A stretch of 25,635 bases of DNA from Chara braunii (lineage: Eukaryota > Streptophyta > Charophyceae > Charales > Characeae): positions 1,692,269 through 1,717,903 of the forward strand of contig BFEA01000028.1 in the NCBI GenBank assembly GCA_003427395.1, in the 5' to 3' direction. Shown in pieces: positions 8,478 to 16,301 of this stretch (position 1 is the stretch's first letter; each line of letters opens with the position of its first letter). The notes below the pieces were generated by a model that saw nothing but the letters and a program-made list of their open reading frames with translations, ran no database searches and was not told the DNA's origin. The position numbers and the translations under genes are program-made.

Positions 8478-8984
8478 TTATATGATACCCCTGTGTATCA
8501 AATAGCATACAAGGCCGCATAGCTCGAGTTGGCATATGAAGAACAGCGCAAGTATGAGGCACAAGTGATGGTTGGGTGGTGCAATCTGGTGGGCGACGGG
8601 CGGTTCTGGTGCGCGTGGCAACGGCGGCGGCGCAGGGCGAGGCGGCTGTAGCAGGACGGTGAGCTGGCGAGGAGATGGTTGAGTAGAGGAAGAAGGATGA
8701 TATGGTGAAGGGTATGATCGAGAGGGCGGATCGAAACGAGAAGGCGGAGAGCCGTAGCGCTGCTCATATTTATATGCATAGTACATCATAGATCTAAGCG
8801 ACGGCGTGCGCTCACGCCGGTCCTCTGAGCGATGGCGCAAGCGCGTTCCTCCCCATCTCACCTCCTCCTTCTCCTCTTCGGATCTCTCCCCTTCGTACGT
8901 CAGATCGATCGGTCGATTTGGCGCCTTCCCCTGTCGACCTCCTCTCCCACATCCAGCGCCCGAGCCTCGCGTCTTTGGCGCCAT
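8478..8984 (-). CDS. Gag-like or unknown low-complexity ORF, probably truncated
   Basis: The open frame extends further upstream, but I choose the ATG at 8984-8982, which lies in GCCATGGCGCC, a good plant initiation context, about 200 bases downstream of a minus-strand TATAAAGG. The 168-residue product starts MAPKTRGSGAGCGRGGRQGK (basic, Gly/Arg-rich), then PIDLTYEGERSEEEKEEV (acidic), then an Arg-rich and Ser/Pro/Tyr-rich stretch, and from about residue 105 a Pro-rich run. The last 30 residues (CLILALFFICQLELCGLVCY) look like a frame shifted out of register. A basic N-terminus with low-complexity spacer is common in plant retrotransposon gag proteins, but no capsid core or CCHC knuckle is visible. 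It could equally be a fragment of a host gene. Function unproven. Confidence 0.4.
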   Translation of the reverse strand: MAPKTRGSGAGCGRGGRQGKAPNRPIDLTYEGERSEEEKEEVRWGGTRLRHRSEDRRERTPSLRSMMYYAYKYEQRYGSPPSRFDPPSRSYPSPYHPSSSTQPSPRQLTVLLQPPRPAPPPLPRAPEPPVAHQIAPPNHHLCLILALFFICQLELCGLVCYLIHRGII

Positions 8985-9183
8985 GGCAAAACAGATTAGT
9001 TGCACAATGATAAGCGCTGTGCGACGAGAGCGACGATAAGCGCTGCCCAACGATGAGCGCGAGTGCAATGAGAACGCAAACGAGTCAAGAACGATAAAGG
9101 CAGCAATAATAACAAGAGCATAACAGCGCCGCACACTTGATGCGAGTTCAAATGCGAATGGTGAGAATGAGTAAGCTATTAGG

Positions 9184-9191
9184 CCTTTATA
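9184..9191 (-). promoter_or_regulatory. TATA box for the minus-strand 8984 ORF
   Basis: On the minus strand TATAAAGG sits inside GGCC-ACTATAAA-GGCC, so short inverted GGCC arms flank the box. It lies 200 bases upstream of the ATG at 8984, a plausible distance for a plant core promoter with leader. Transcription is inferred, not shown. Confidence 0.45.
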
Positions 9192-9197
9192 GTGGCC

Positions 9198-9638
9198 AGA
9201 ACCTGGCGAGGACGCCAGGAATGGGGTTTGGTATGGTTGTCGGAAGACGGTGCAGCGCAGAAGCGGAAAATAACTCGCCGCAGTCAACCTCGCACTGCGT
9301 CTAAATTGTGCCTAGGGGCGTCCACAGTCATGGTCAAACTGGACCCTAGCGCGTCAGTTGGATTTCCCCTGAGCCGAAGTCAAGGGAAAGACGGCGCGGC
9401 AGTACCGTCCTCCGGAGACCTGATCGTCCTCGTTGGACTGGACCGTCGCGACTGCAATAGGCCAATTAGTGGGGTCCGGTCCAAACGGCACTCGAAATAG
9501 ACAAAGGGTTAGTGAAATATTCAAGTTTGACCGGTTGGGACCGGACCGACACGGCCGCGTAGCCTGGCCAGGAAAGGAACAGCCCTAAGTAAGCCATATA
9601 GATGAACAGCCACGCCCAAATAATTAAAATAGGGTCAT
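9198..9638. other. Intergenic region between divergent TATA boxes
   Basis: No coding content was recognised. GGTCCGGTCCAAAC and GGACCGGACCG-type words recur near 9470-9550. Together with 9639-9905 it could be a shared upstream region for the minus-strand TATA at 9184 and the plus-strand TATA at 9919, or the LTR/leader region of a retroelement. Confidence 0.3.
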
Positions 9639-9845
9639 GTGCTATTTTTAGCACGAGATTGACTGTTCGTTTCCCAAAGTCGGGCCTGCGCCAGTCCCGT
9701 TCTAAAAATAGCACAGCCCCACGTTATTTTTAGCATGGGACTGACTGTTCATCTACCGGGGACTGGGCCTGCGCCAGTCCCGTTCTAAAAATAGAACTGA
9801 CTGTTCATATCCCGAGGTCGGGACTGCTGCTATTTTTAGCACAGG
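9639..9845. repeat. TATTTTTA hairpin repeats
   Basis: GTGCTA-TTTT-TAGCAC at 9639-9654 is a perfect 6-bp hairpin. CTAAAAATAGCAC, GTTATTTTTAGCA, CTAAAAATAG and TGCTATTTTTAGCAC follow in alternating orientation up to about 9842. The word GACTGTTC recurs at 9661, 9743 and 9799. GGGACTGG 9759-9766 pairs perfectly with CCAGTCCC 9774-9781 around GCCTGCG. The whole looks like a short tandem of a unit with inverted ends. Confidence 0.65.
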
Positions 9846-9909
9846 CCCGGTCCAGAGTTTGACCACAGCTCCGACCACAGGACTGCTGCACTCAGTCACG
9901 ATCCCTTGG

Positions 9910-9931
9910 CCTCTCTATTATAAAAGAGAGG
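9910..9931 (+). promoter_or_regulatory. Plus-strand TATA box within a perfect inverted repeat
   Basis: TATAAAA lies at 9919-9925. It is enclosed by CCTCTCT 9910-9916 and AGAGAGG 9925-9931, a 7-bp inverted repeat. A purine-rich leader-like sequence follows (AAAAAGAAAAGACGACGC). No clear protein begins downstream, so this may be the promoter of an LTR or of a noncoding transcript. Confidence 0.45.
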
Positions 9932-10129
9932 TCACGTCACCCAAAAAGAAAAGACGACGCAGACCGGCAAGGGAGATCATATCCCTTACTTGCGGGAGCG
10001 CGGCAGTGCTGGCAGAACGGCAAGAGAAGGAGTGAGATACACAAGGAGCAGTGACGTACCATCTGAGACGCAAGAAGAGGCCAGAGCTATGATCAAGAGA
10101 GGGTCAAATCGAGGCAAGTAAGGGCAGAG

Positions 10130-10201
10130 GTAAGAAAGGGAGGAGCAAGGCTGGCAGGGGAAAATGTCTTGGGAGCTCGCCTAATCACCTATCTCCTGCA
10201 G
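10130..10201 (+). other. Possible 72-bp intron
   Basis: CAGAG|GTAAGAAAG at 10130 fits a plant donor site and ATCTCCTGCAG| ending at 10201 fits an acceptor. The intervening 72 bases are purine-rich rather than U-rich, which argues against it. It lies downstream of the TATA box at 9919; neither flanking piece codes for anything recognisable. Confidence 0.2.
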
Positions 10202-10436
10202 TTTTTCTGCCCCTCACCTTCTCTTTCTCTCTCCCTTTCTTTTCCTCTTTTTCCTCTTTTTATCTCAGTTGCCTCCTTCTCATTCGCCTCCCATGGGTTA
10301 TGGTCACTTACTCATATAGTTGATGGGCGTCCACGAGCTGTCGCCGTCCTTGCTCGCTGTCGCTGTCGTCTGAACTTTGGAACCCTTAGATGGCTATGCA
10401 TAATGTTGTATGTAGCGTGCACAAAGTCTGAGCAAT

Positions 10437-10810
10437 ATACTTGGACTGTGTGTCCGCCCTCACTTCACTTGAGGGCTATATGCAAACTGGGTGTTGTACT
10501 TGGACTGTGTGTCCGCGCTCACTTCACTTGAGGACTATATGCAAACTGAGTATTGTACTTGGACTGTGTGTCCGTCCTCACTTCACTTGAGGGCTATATG
10601 CAAATTGAGTGTTGTACTTGGACTGTGTCCACCCTCGCTTCATTTGAGGGCTATATGCGAACTGAGCATCGTATTTGGACCATGTATCTGCCCACTCCAT
10701 GCTTAAGGGCTATACTCCTGAGGGCTATACTCCATGCTTGAGGACTATACCCCATGATTGAGGGCTATACTCCACGCTTGAAGGCTATACCCCATACTTG
10801 AGGGTATATG
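10437..10810. repeat. 59-bp minisatellite followed by a short CTATAC repeat
   Basis: TTGGACTG recurs at 10441, 10500, 10559 and 10618, an exact 59-bp period. In each unit CCCTCA and TGAGGG, or close variants, pair around CTTCACT. In the fourth copy CCCTCG faces TGAGGG, a wobble. From about 10676 the unit shortens to roughly 24 bp, built on GAGGGCTATACTCCATGCTT and variants, to about 10810. Open frames across it are a by-product of the repeat. Confidence 0.85.
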
Positions 10811-10869
10811 TTACACTTGGGAGCAGCATCTGGACTGCTAATCTGCGCCCACCACACTTGAGAGTTTTA

Positions 10870-11560
10870 TGTGCTCGTTTTGAAACCGTGTGCGCAGGTG
10901 CGCACGGCAGTTGACATTCCCAGGTTCGGAACTGCGTGCGGAGGCGCACTCTGTTGACGGCATTTTCAGAACTGTGTGCGCAGACGCGCACTATAGACGG
11001 CATTTTCAGAGCTGTGCGCACAGGCGCGCACTATAGACAGCATTTCTTCGGAACTGTGTGCCCAGACGCACACTGCAGTTGACATTTTCAAGTCCGGAAC
11101 TGTGCGCGCAGGCGCACACTGCAGATGACATTCTTTGAACTATGCGCTCTGACGCGCACAACTGATGACATTCCCAAGTCTAGAACTTTGTGCCCTGGCG
11201 CGCACCGCTGATGAGTTCGGAACTGTGTGCTCTGACGCGCACCACTGATGACATTCCCGAGTTTGGAACTGTGTACCCCGGCGCACACCACTGATGAGCT
11301 TGGAACTATGTGCTCCGGCGTGCACTGTTGATGAACTGTGTGCTCTGACGCGCACCGCTCGGAACTGTGCGCTCTGGCACTGAGCGCCCAAGCGCGCACC
11401 ACAGTTGACATTTGAGACTGTGCGTCCAGGCGCACACTGCAGATAACATTCTCGGGTTTCTTAGATCGTGCACCTAGACGCACATTGCAAATAAAATTGT
11501 TGATTTCGGAACTGCATACCCCGGCGAGCACTGCAGATGCCGAGAATTGCGCTCTCATAC
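10870..11560. repeat. GTGCGC...GCGCAC hairpin minisatellite
   Basis: About 14 units of 40-60 bp built on GGAACTGTGTGCGCAGGCGC, ACTGCAGATGACATTCCCAA and variants. In most units a GTGCGC-like arm and a GCGCAC-like arm face each other across 4-6 bases. Copies vary together: GTGCGC/GCGCAC, GTGTGC/GCACAC, TGTGCGC/GCGCACA, GTGTGC/GCGCAC (wobble). Some copies, such as near 11270, pair only partly. An open minus-strand frame of 223 codons spans this block; its repeated AHSS-type wording reflects the repeat and I do not call it a gene. Confidence 0.8.
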
Positions 11561-11869
11561 AATTAAGAAGCTGAGTTCGGGGGAAGCAACAGAGAGATTT
11601 TTGCCTTGGTCGAACTGGACTGTCGTGCCAATAGGCGTCCAAATCTGATAACTTTGCTTTGACCAGCGAACTAGAGTGCTCAAACCAGAGGACTCTGATC
11701 AGCATTTTGACTTTCTTATGATCGTAGGCCAATAAACTCCTCGTCGCCAACTTCGTCAATCTTTGGGCATTATTGAGTTTCCCCGTTGTTTGACTTTATC
11801 AACCGCCTGTGCCAGATATTGCAATTTGAGTGTGCACCGATAACCAGAATTATCACTTGAGCGAGTGTC
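11561..11869. other. Unique spacer between two minisatellite blocks
   Basis: No repeat unit and no protein is recognised in this 300-base stretch. Confidence 0.3.
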
Positions 11870-12560
11870 AGTGATCAGAATTATTATTGAGCCCAGATCA
11901 GATAATTATTTTCAGTACGCACCAGCGCACGCCCAGATCAGATATTTATTTTCAGTGTGCACCCGCGCGCGCCCAGATCAGATAATTATTTTCAGTGCGC
12001 GCCCGCGAGCGCCCAGATCAGATAATTTTCAGTGCGCGCCCACGCGCGCCCAGATCAGATAATTATTTCTAGTGCGCGTCCGTGCGCGCCCAGATCAGAT
12101 ATTTATTTTCAGTGCACGCCCGCGCGCACCCAGACCAGATATTGTGCGCCCAAGCTTGAGAGTGCGCGCCCAAGCGCGCCCAAGCTTGATATTGCTGTGA
12201 GACTGCGCGCCGATGCGCGCCCAAGCTTGGAGAGTGCGTGCCCATGCGCGCCCAAGCTTGATATTGTTGTTAGAGTGCGCGCCCATGCGCGCCCAAGCTT
12301 GAGAGTGCGCGCCCATGCGCGCCCAAGCTTGATATTGCAGTTAGAGTGCACGCCCATGCGCGCCCTAGCTCGGCATAGCAGTTAGAGTGAGCGCCCATGC
12401 GCTCCCAAACTCAACATTGTTGTTAGAGCGTGCGTCCGTGTGCGCCCAGGCTTGATACAGTTATTTGAGTGTGCGCCCATGTGCACTTGCGCTGGATGTG
12501 TGCGCCTAGGCTGGTTATTGTTGTTTGAGTACGAGCCCATGTGCCCCCGAGCATAGGGTT
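11870..12560. repeat. GCGCGCCC minisatellite, two sub-families
   Basis: The first sub-family (about 11870-12150) repeats CCCAGATCAGATAATTATTT with a G/C-rich stretch such as GTGCGCGCCCGCGAGCGCC at a period of about 45 bp. The second (about 12150-12560) repeats AGTGCGCGCCCATGCGCGCC then CAAGCTTGATATTGTTGTTA. GCGCGC and CAAGCTTG are self-complementary, so every unit can fold. Divergence rises toward 12560, as expected if the edge of the array is older. Confidence 0.85.
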
Positions 12561-12750
12561 GCTAGATGGGATGATTTGCCTTCACGTACCCGTTGATTTA
12601 TTCGTTTGTTGATCAGCAACACCTCATGCACGTGATATTCTCCCTCGCACGAGGAGCATTGGCAGTTCAGACCCTGCACAGATGACCTGGCTCAGTCTAG
12701 CCCCAGTACATTCAGCATTTACGACTGGTCCCTGTGCATGAGATGTTCTA
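12561..12750. other. Short spacer, nothing recognised
   Basis: This segment separates the GCGCGCCC and GGGCCC arrays. No ORF or RNA gene was seen. Confidence 0.3.
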
Positions 12751-12763
12751 CTGATCAGTTGCT

Positions 12764-13075
12764 GTTCAGCCGGGCCCTTCAGGTGGGCCTACTAGAGATT
12801 GTTGTTGTTCAGCCGGGACCTTCAGGCGGGCCTACTTGAGATTGAGTTGCTGATTCAGCCGGGCCCCTTCAGGCGGGCCCACTTCTCGAGATTGTTGCAG
12901 TTTTCAGCCAGGCCCCTTCAGGCGGGCCCTTTCTTCTGAGATAGTTGTTGTTCAGTCGGGCCCATTCAGGCGGGCTTTATATTGAGTTGTTGTTCAGCCG
13001 GGCCCATTCAAGCGGGCCCTATATCGAGTTGCAGTGCAGTCAGGCCCATTCAGGCGGGCTTTATATTGAGTTGCT
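12764..13075. repeat. GGGCCC-NTTCAGGC-GGGCCC hairpin minisatellite
   Basis: Seven units of 40-55 bp: (T)TCAGCC, then GGGCCC, CTTCAGGC or ATTCAGGC, then GGGCCC or GGGCTT, then a spacer ending GAGATTGTT or GAGTTG. Arms face each other: GGGCCC/GGGCCC in two units, GGGCCC/GGGCTT by wobble, AGGCCC/GGGCTT with an A-T pair in place of G-C. The second unit (GGGACC) pairs poorly. The array runs up to the ORF that follows at 13078. Confidence 0.8.
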
Positions 13076-13077
13076 GA

Positions 13078-13641
13078 TTGTTATCCGGCCAGGTCTTGGA
13101 GGGAGTATCTGCATCAGTGAGAGCGTGCATTCCATCCAAGCTGGCCCGACGTCGTGAGACTACCCCTAAGTGGGGTAGATTGATTGAGAGGTTCTGCTAC
13201 AGACATGTGGGACATCAGAGTTTCACTATCAGGGCTAATGAGTCCTCGACTTCGAGACACACGCTTGTGATCACCTACACGGTGAAGGGGGCAGAGACGG
13301 GAGTGAAGGGAACCACATACGACAAGGTTGCGGATTACATATTTCGTAGGGAGAGCTATTGGAGGGACAACTGGCTGCACGTGGTGTTTCCTCACGTACC
13401 TTCAGCTCCTGGGGGTGTGCTCTTCGATTTTGACGGACGCAACCCCAAGCCTCTTAGTGAGCCCCGCAGCAAGGTGAAGAGGCGGAAAGACGACCGGATC
13501 CAGAGGGAGATAACCAAATTCGGAGTCCCAATCACTACATGTGTCCCGAAATCAGAGACAGATGAGTCGGATTTGGACCCCTGCTCTGTGAGTGACCTTG
13601 ATCTTGGCGATTATTTCGACTGGGGCACTCACATGGATTGA
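13078..13641 (+). CDS. Unknown protein fragment, N-terminal part
   Basis: An open frame of 187 codons with balanced, protein-like composition that I cannot assign. There is no in-frame ATG until three residues before the end (THMD), so it is either an internal exon, a 5'-truncated pseudogene, or part of a larger element ORF. Visible stretches: a basic start (KLARRRETTPKWGRLIERF), a probable beta-rich part (HTLVITYTVKGAETGVKG), an aromatic segment (YWRDNWLHVVFPHVP), a basic cluster (KVKRRKDDR) and an acidic tail (SETDESDLD ... DLDLGDYFDWG). The next open segment (13738-14184) is in the same frame. Between them this frame has stops, but another frame reads EFVDSDRSAGD and AETSEGDIEEDRTSSS, matching the acidic style, so two frameshifts may split one protein. 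Function unknown. Confidence 0.42.
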   Translation: MLSGQVLEGVSASVRACIPSKLARRRETTPKWGRLIERFCYRHVGHQSFTIRANESSTSRHTLVITYTVKGAETGVKGTTYDKVADYIFRRESYWRDNWLHVVFPHVPSAPGGVLFDFDGRNPKPLSEPRSKVKRRKDDRIQREITKFGVPITTCVPKSETDESDLDPCSVSDLDLGDYFDWGTHMD

Positions 13642-13737
13642 GTTTGTGGACAGCGACAGGAGCGCTGGAGACCAGTGAGCGGAGACGTCGGAGGGCGACA
13701 TTGAGGAGGATCGCACATCTTCTAGCACGGTATCTTC

Positions 13738-14184
13738 TTGAGGGTGATTGACTCCTACATGTCAGACGACCCTGGGTCTGAGACAGTTATTGGTCCCCCA
13801 AGAGGGGAAGGTCCGGTTCCATACCTCGGAGATGGCTATAGTCATTTGGTCCGGACAGACTTTGCTATGCAGGCTTATCAAAAACCTCTTTACGGAGATC
13901 GCTTTCTCGAGGTTTTCTACATTTACTCTGGTGGGAGAGGACGTATTGAGATATTGATTGAAGCTTCAGGCGATATCATCTTAGCGGAGGAGCTTTATCT
14001 CAGGAGCGTCGCAGACGAGGAGATGGCTAGATGCATGACCTACATCTGCAAGATTGACCCAGCAGCGCCTCTCGACATCAGCTACGTGGTTCCAGAGTCG
14101 ATAGCCACGCGAGTTCTCAATGACGAGGAGTCCCAGACGACAGGACTTACTCACGAGGGGGTACCGCTTATTATCATTCATTGA
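13738..14184 (+). CDS. Unknown protein fragment, C-terminal part
   Basis: An open frame of 148 codons ending at TGA 14182-14184, in the same frame as 13078-13641. The first in-frame ATG gives MSDDPGSETVIGPPRGEGPV; the ATG itself may not be used. The product is acidic: an Asp/Ser/Gly-rich lead, then a globular-looking stretch (FAMQAYQKPLYGDRFLEVFY, GRGRIEILIEASGDIILAEE), then MARCMTYICKIDPAAPLDIS, ending PLIIIH. I recognise no family motif. A 9-bp stem-loop sits 13 bases after the stop, and tandem repeats lie only upstream of the first part. It may be the remnant of a host gene, or an accessory ORF of an element. Reading it together with 13078-13641 gives about 370 codons. Confidence 0.42.
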   Translation: MRVIDSYMSDDPGSETVIGPPRGEGPVPYLGDGYSHLVRTDFAMQAYQKPLYGDRFLEVFYIYSGGRGRIEILIEASGDIILAEELYLRSVADEEMARCMTYICKIDPAAPLDISYVVPESIATRVLNDEESQTTGLTHEGVPLIIIH

Positions 14185-14197
14185 GATTCTCTTTTTT

Positions 14198-14241
14198 CAG
14201 TCACTATGATGTATTACAACATTATTATTTATTAGTGACTG
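14198..14241 (+). terminator. Stem-loop just after the unknown ORF
   Basis: CAGTCACTA 14198-14206 pairs perfectly with TAGTGACTG 14233-14241 around a 26-nt AT-rich loop, directly after a TTCTCTTTTTT run. Position suggests a 3'-end structure of the preceding transcript. In a eukaryote this would be an RNA-processing or stability element rather than a classical terminator. Confidence 0.35.
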
Positions 14242-14689
14242 CAGCCCTCCAATGGTTGCTCCCTACATACTTTGTGTACTACTCTTCAGTCTCGTATCTC
14301 TGGTCATACTCTTGCAGAGTCTAGTTTCTGGTCTTCTCGTTTTATCAGTGTCAATTGCTTTATGATGCATGTCTGATATTTTTCCTTCTTATTTTATGCA
14401 GGTTACACTCAAGGCAGCTTAAAGGACTCCTGAATGATAGGAACTCTGCTGACCTTGAGTCTATCCTTTATACGGGGTCAGATGCAGGCGATAAACCCGA
14501 ACGCCTCACTCTAAGCCGTGTCGCCGCTGGCAGGAGGGATAACCTTGACTACTCGTTTGTATGACAAAGTGTGACTGCCTCAAAATACACCTCCATTTTT
14601 ATACTTATCAAAATCCAGCGTGACAGTCTGCCATTCCATTAACCCATTGAGCTCGGTCCGGGGAAGGACATCTAACCGGACCCTCGGAG
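14242..14689. other. Noncoding region downstream of the unknown ORF
   Basis: T-rich at first, with a possible acceptor-like TTATTTTATGCAG|GTTACAC at about 14390-14408. A short open frame after it (to 14564) shows no recognisable protein. GGTCCGG at 14656 faces CCGGACC at 14677. Confidence 0.3.
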
Positions 14690-15560
14690 CAGTGGGGGCG
14701 CGACAGCGCGCTTAAGCCAACGCCTGAGCGTCAAACGCAACCCCATGGCTCGGAATAGGCCACTTGGGTATGGGCACCGCATAATGCGCCGTCATCACAA
14801 ATACTCACGTAGAGGTACATAGTGGATTGGTACGTGTGGGTACCACGTCCGCGCGATCTTATACTCAGTCCATGCGCGCAGCTCTCGCCGATCCCCGCAC
14901 TAAAAGTTATGGGTCAGGCGGCGAGACCAAAAGTGCGATACGGCCAATAGGCTCGAGTTTGTGGTAATGAGAAGCGACACATGGGTGAAGGACCAGTCTC
15001 AGTCGACTATGGGAGTCCGTGTACGGGCCTCATTATCCTGGGCATCGGATAGCCTACGGGTAGGACTTTGGGCCTCCTCCGCGCGCGCGTCGTTTGGGTC
15101 GGCCTAGCCCTTCCATTTTAGGAGGCTACTAAACTAACAGAAGTTGGACTAAGTTCCTTTTTTGAATTTTTATAGTTGAACGTTATAGTCCGTGGCAACC
15201 ATCAAAGTCAAACCCCTTGATGTTTGACCGCCACGACAGCTTAAAGTTGTCTACTCAACCCCTCTGCACAGGGTGCAGAAGAGGGTGTGGTCTTCAAACG
15301 CACATAGCGGTTGTCTAGTGTCGAGAGATTACCCCTCAAAGCGTCTGTCAACCGACACTTGAGTGCCGAACGCGACCCTCAAAATTATCAAGGGCCGCGA
15401 GGCTCCGAGTACCACATAGTACCCCATCAACGCAAATGCTTGCGAATGCCCTCATGGCTGATCGATATGAGGAGGCCATGCGCGTGCACGACTCTTATAC
15501 GAAAGTCCAGCGCGCGGTACCTACCAGATTCTCGCGGCATGAAGTTATGGGTCGGATACT
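14690..15560. repeat. Diverged tandem duplication, offset about 637 bp
   Basis: Words in 14690-14925 recur in the same order in 15330-15560: CTTATA at 14858 and 15494, AGTTATGGGTC at 14905 and 15543, with CATGCGCGCAG / CCAGCGCGCGG and AACGCAACCCC / AACGCGACCCTC between or before them. The offset stays at 636-638, so the copies are collinear but heavily diverged. No coding potential was seen. Confidence 0.5.
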
Positions 15561-16027
15561 GAAGGGACTAGGAGTGTTGTGATGTTGTGTTTGTTTTGTG
15601 TTTATTTTCCATGTGTTATGTGTGGGCAAATGTGAGTGTTGTGGTGTAACGCGTGGTGTGTGCAATGCGTCCTAGTCGACCGGCGCCGAATCACGTTTGG
15701 GACCTCAACCCCCCAGTACGTCGATTCGCGTGCGGGTTCAATTTATTGGGCGTTCGACCGCGCGTAACCCCCTATGCTACAGCGAACGAGAAACGCCCTC
15801 GGCTGGGCCACCTCTGCAATTGCATACGAGAAGCTTTCACATATAGTTCAGTAGCTCGGCGGGGATACGCCCACCTAAGGGATGGTGACAGCTCCCGCAG
15901 GTGGAGGTAAGCGGTGCCTCGCGTCACCCTGTCCTGTCGTTGGGGCTCGCGAAAGGTACGGCTGGCGCACTCGGCCGGAGCGGCCAAAACACTCTGCGAC
16001 AAAGTCCTGCAAAATCCTACGTAACGC
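15561..16027. other. G/C-rich noncoding region
   Basis: Begins with a GT/T-rich run (about 15575-15655) and then turns GC-rich. Open frames on both strands overlap each other and look random. I see no tRNA: the GGGTTCAATTT at about 15735 lacks a partner A box. Confidence 0.3.
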
Positions 16028-16224
16028 GGCCGGGAGGGTCCCCATTCGGGACCGATGCGCTCCACAGCAAAGGACGATGGGACCGCGCACCATCTCGGCG
16101 GCTCGCGGTGTTATTTATGCGTCGTCCTAAGTTGTCTCTTGTTTGGTTTTGTTATGTTTTACTCCTGTGTGACATGGCCGGGAGGGCTCTCGCCTTTGCG
16201 GAAAAGGCGGGAGCCGATGCGCTC
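16028..16224. repeat. Two hairpins with identical flanks but different stems
   Basis: Both copies start GGCCGGGAG (16028-16036 and 16176-16184) and resume with GATGCGCTC (16054-16062 and 16216-16224). Between them copy 1 has GGTCCC 16037-16042 and GGGACC 16048-16053 around CATTC. Copy 2 has a 13-bp stem, GGCTCTCGCCTTT 16185-16197 with AAAGGCGGGAGCC 16203-16215, one G.T wobble, loop GCGGA. Downstream, both share GATGGGACC within about 45 bases. Confidence 0.7.
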
Positions 16225-16273
16225 GACACCGCGTCTCGAAGATGGGACCAGTACTCAATGCGGCCAAATAACA

Positions 16274-16301
16274 AAAATAATAAAATAAAATAAAATAAAA
16301 T
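16274..16301. repeat. (TAAAA)n microsatellite
   Basis: Five-base repeat of TAAAA type, ending before TGATCATAAG. It follows the second 16-kb hairpin module. Confidence 0.9.

Noticed and set aside
8500-8600. Plus-strand helical stretch AYKAA*LELAYEEQRKYEAQ as coding
   Set aside because: It is short, contains a stop, and lies opposite the end of the minus-strand 8478-8984 frame. It cannot be told from chance, though it may be worth a glance if a gag on the plus strand is found.
10169-10741. Set of overlapping open frames after the plus-strand TATA box
   Set aside because: The first starts with a CT-rich low-complexity run and then enters the 59-bp repeat; the others lie entirely inside the repeat.
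11088-11759. Minus-strand open frame of 223 codons
   Set aside because: It is a translation of the GTGCGC minisatellite; AHSS-type wording repeats with the DNA unit and no other sign of coding is present.
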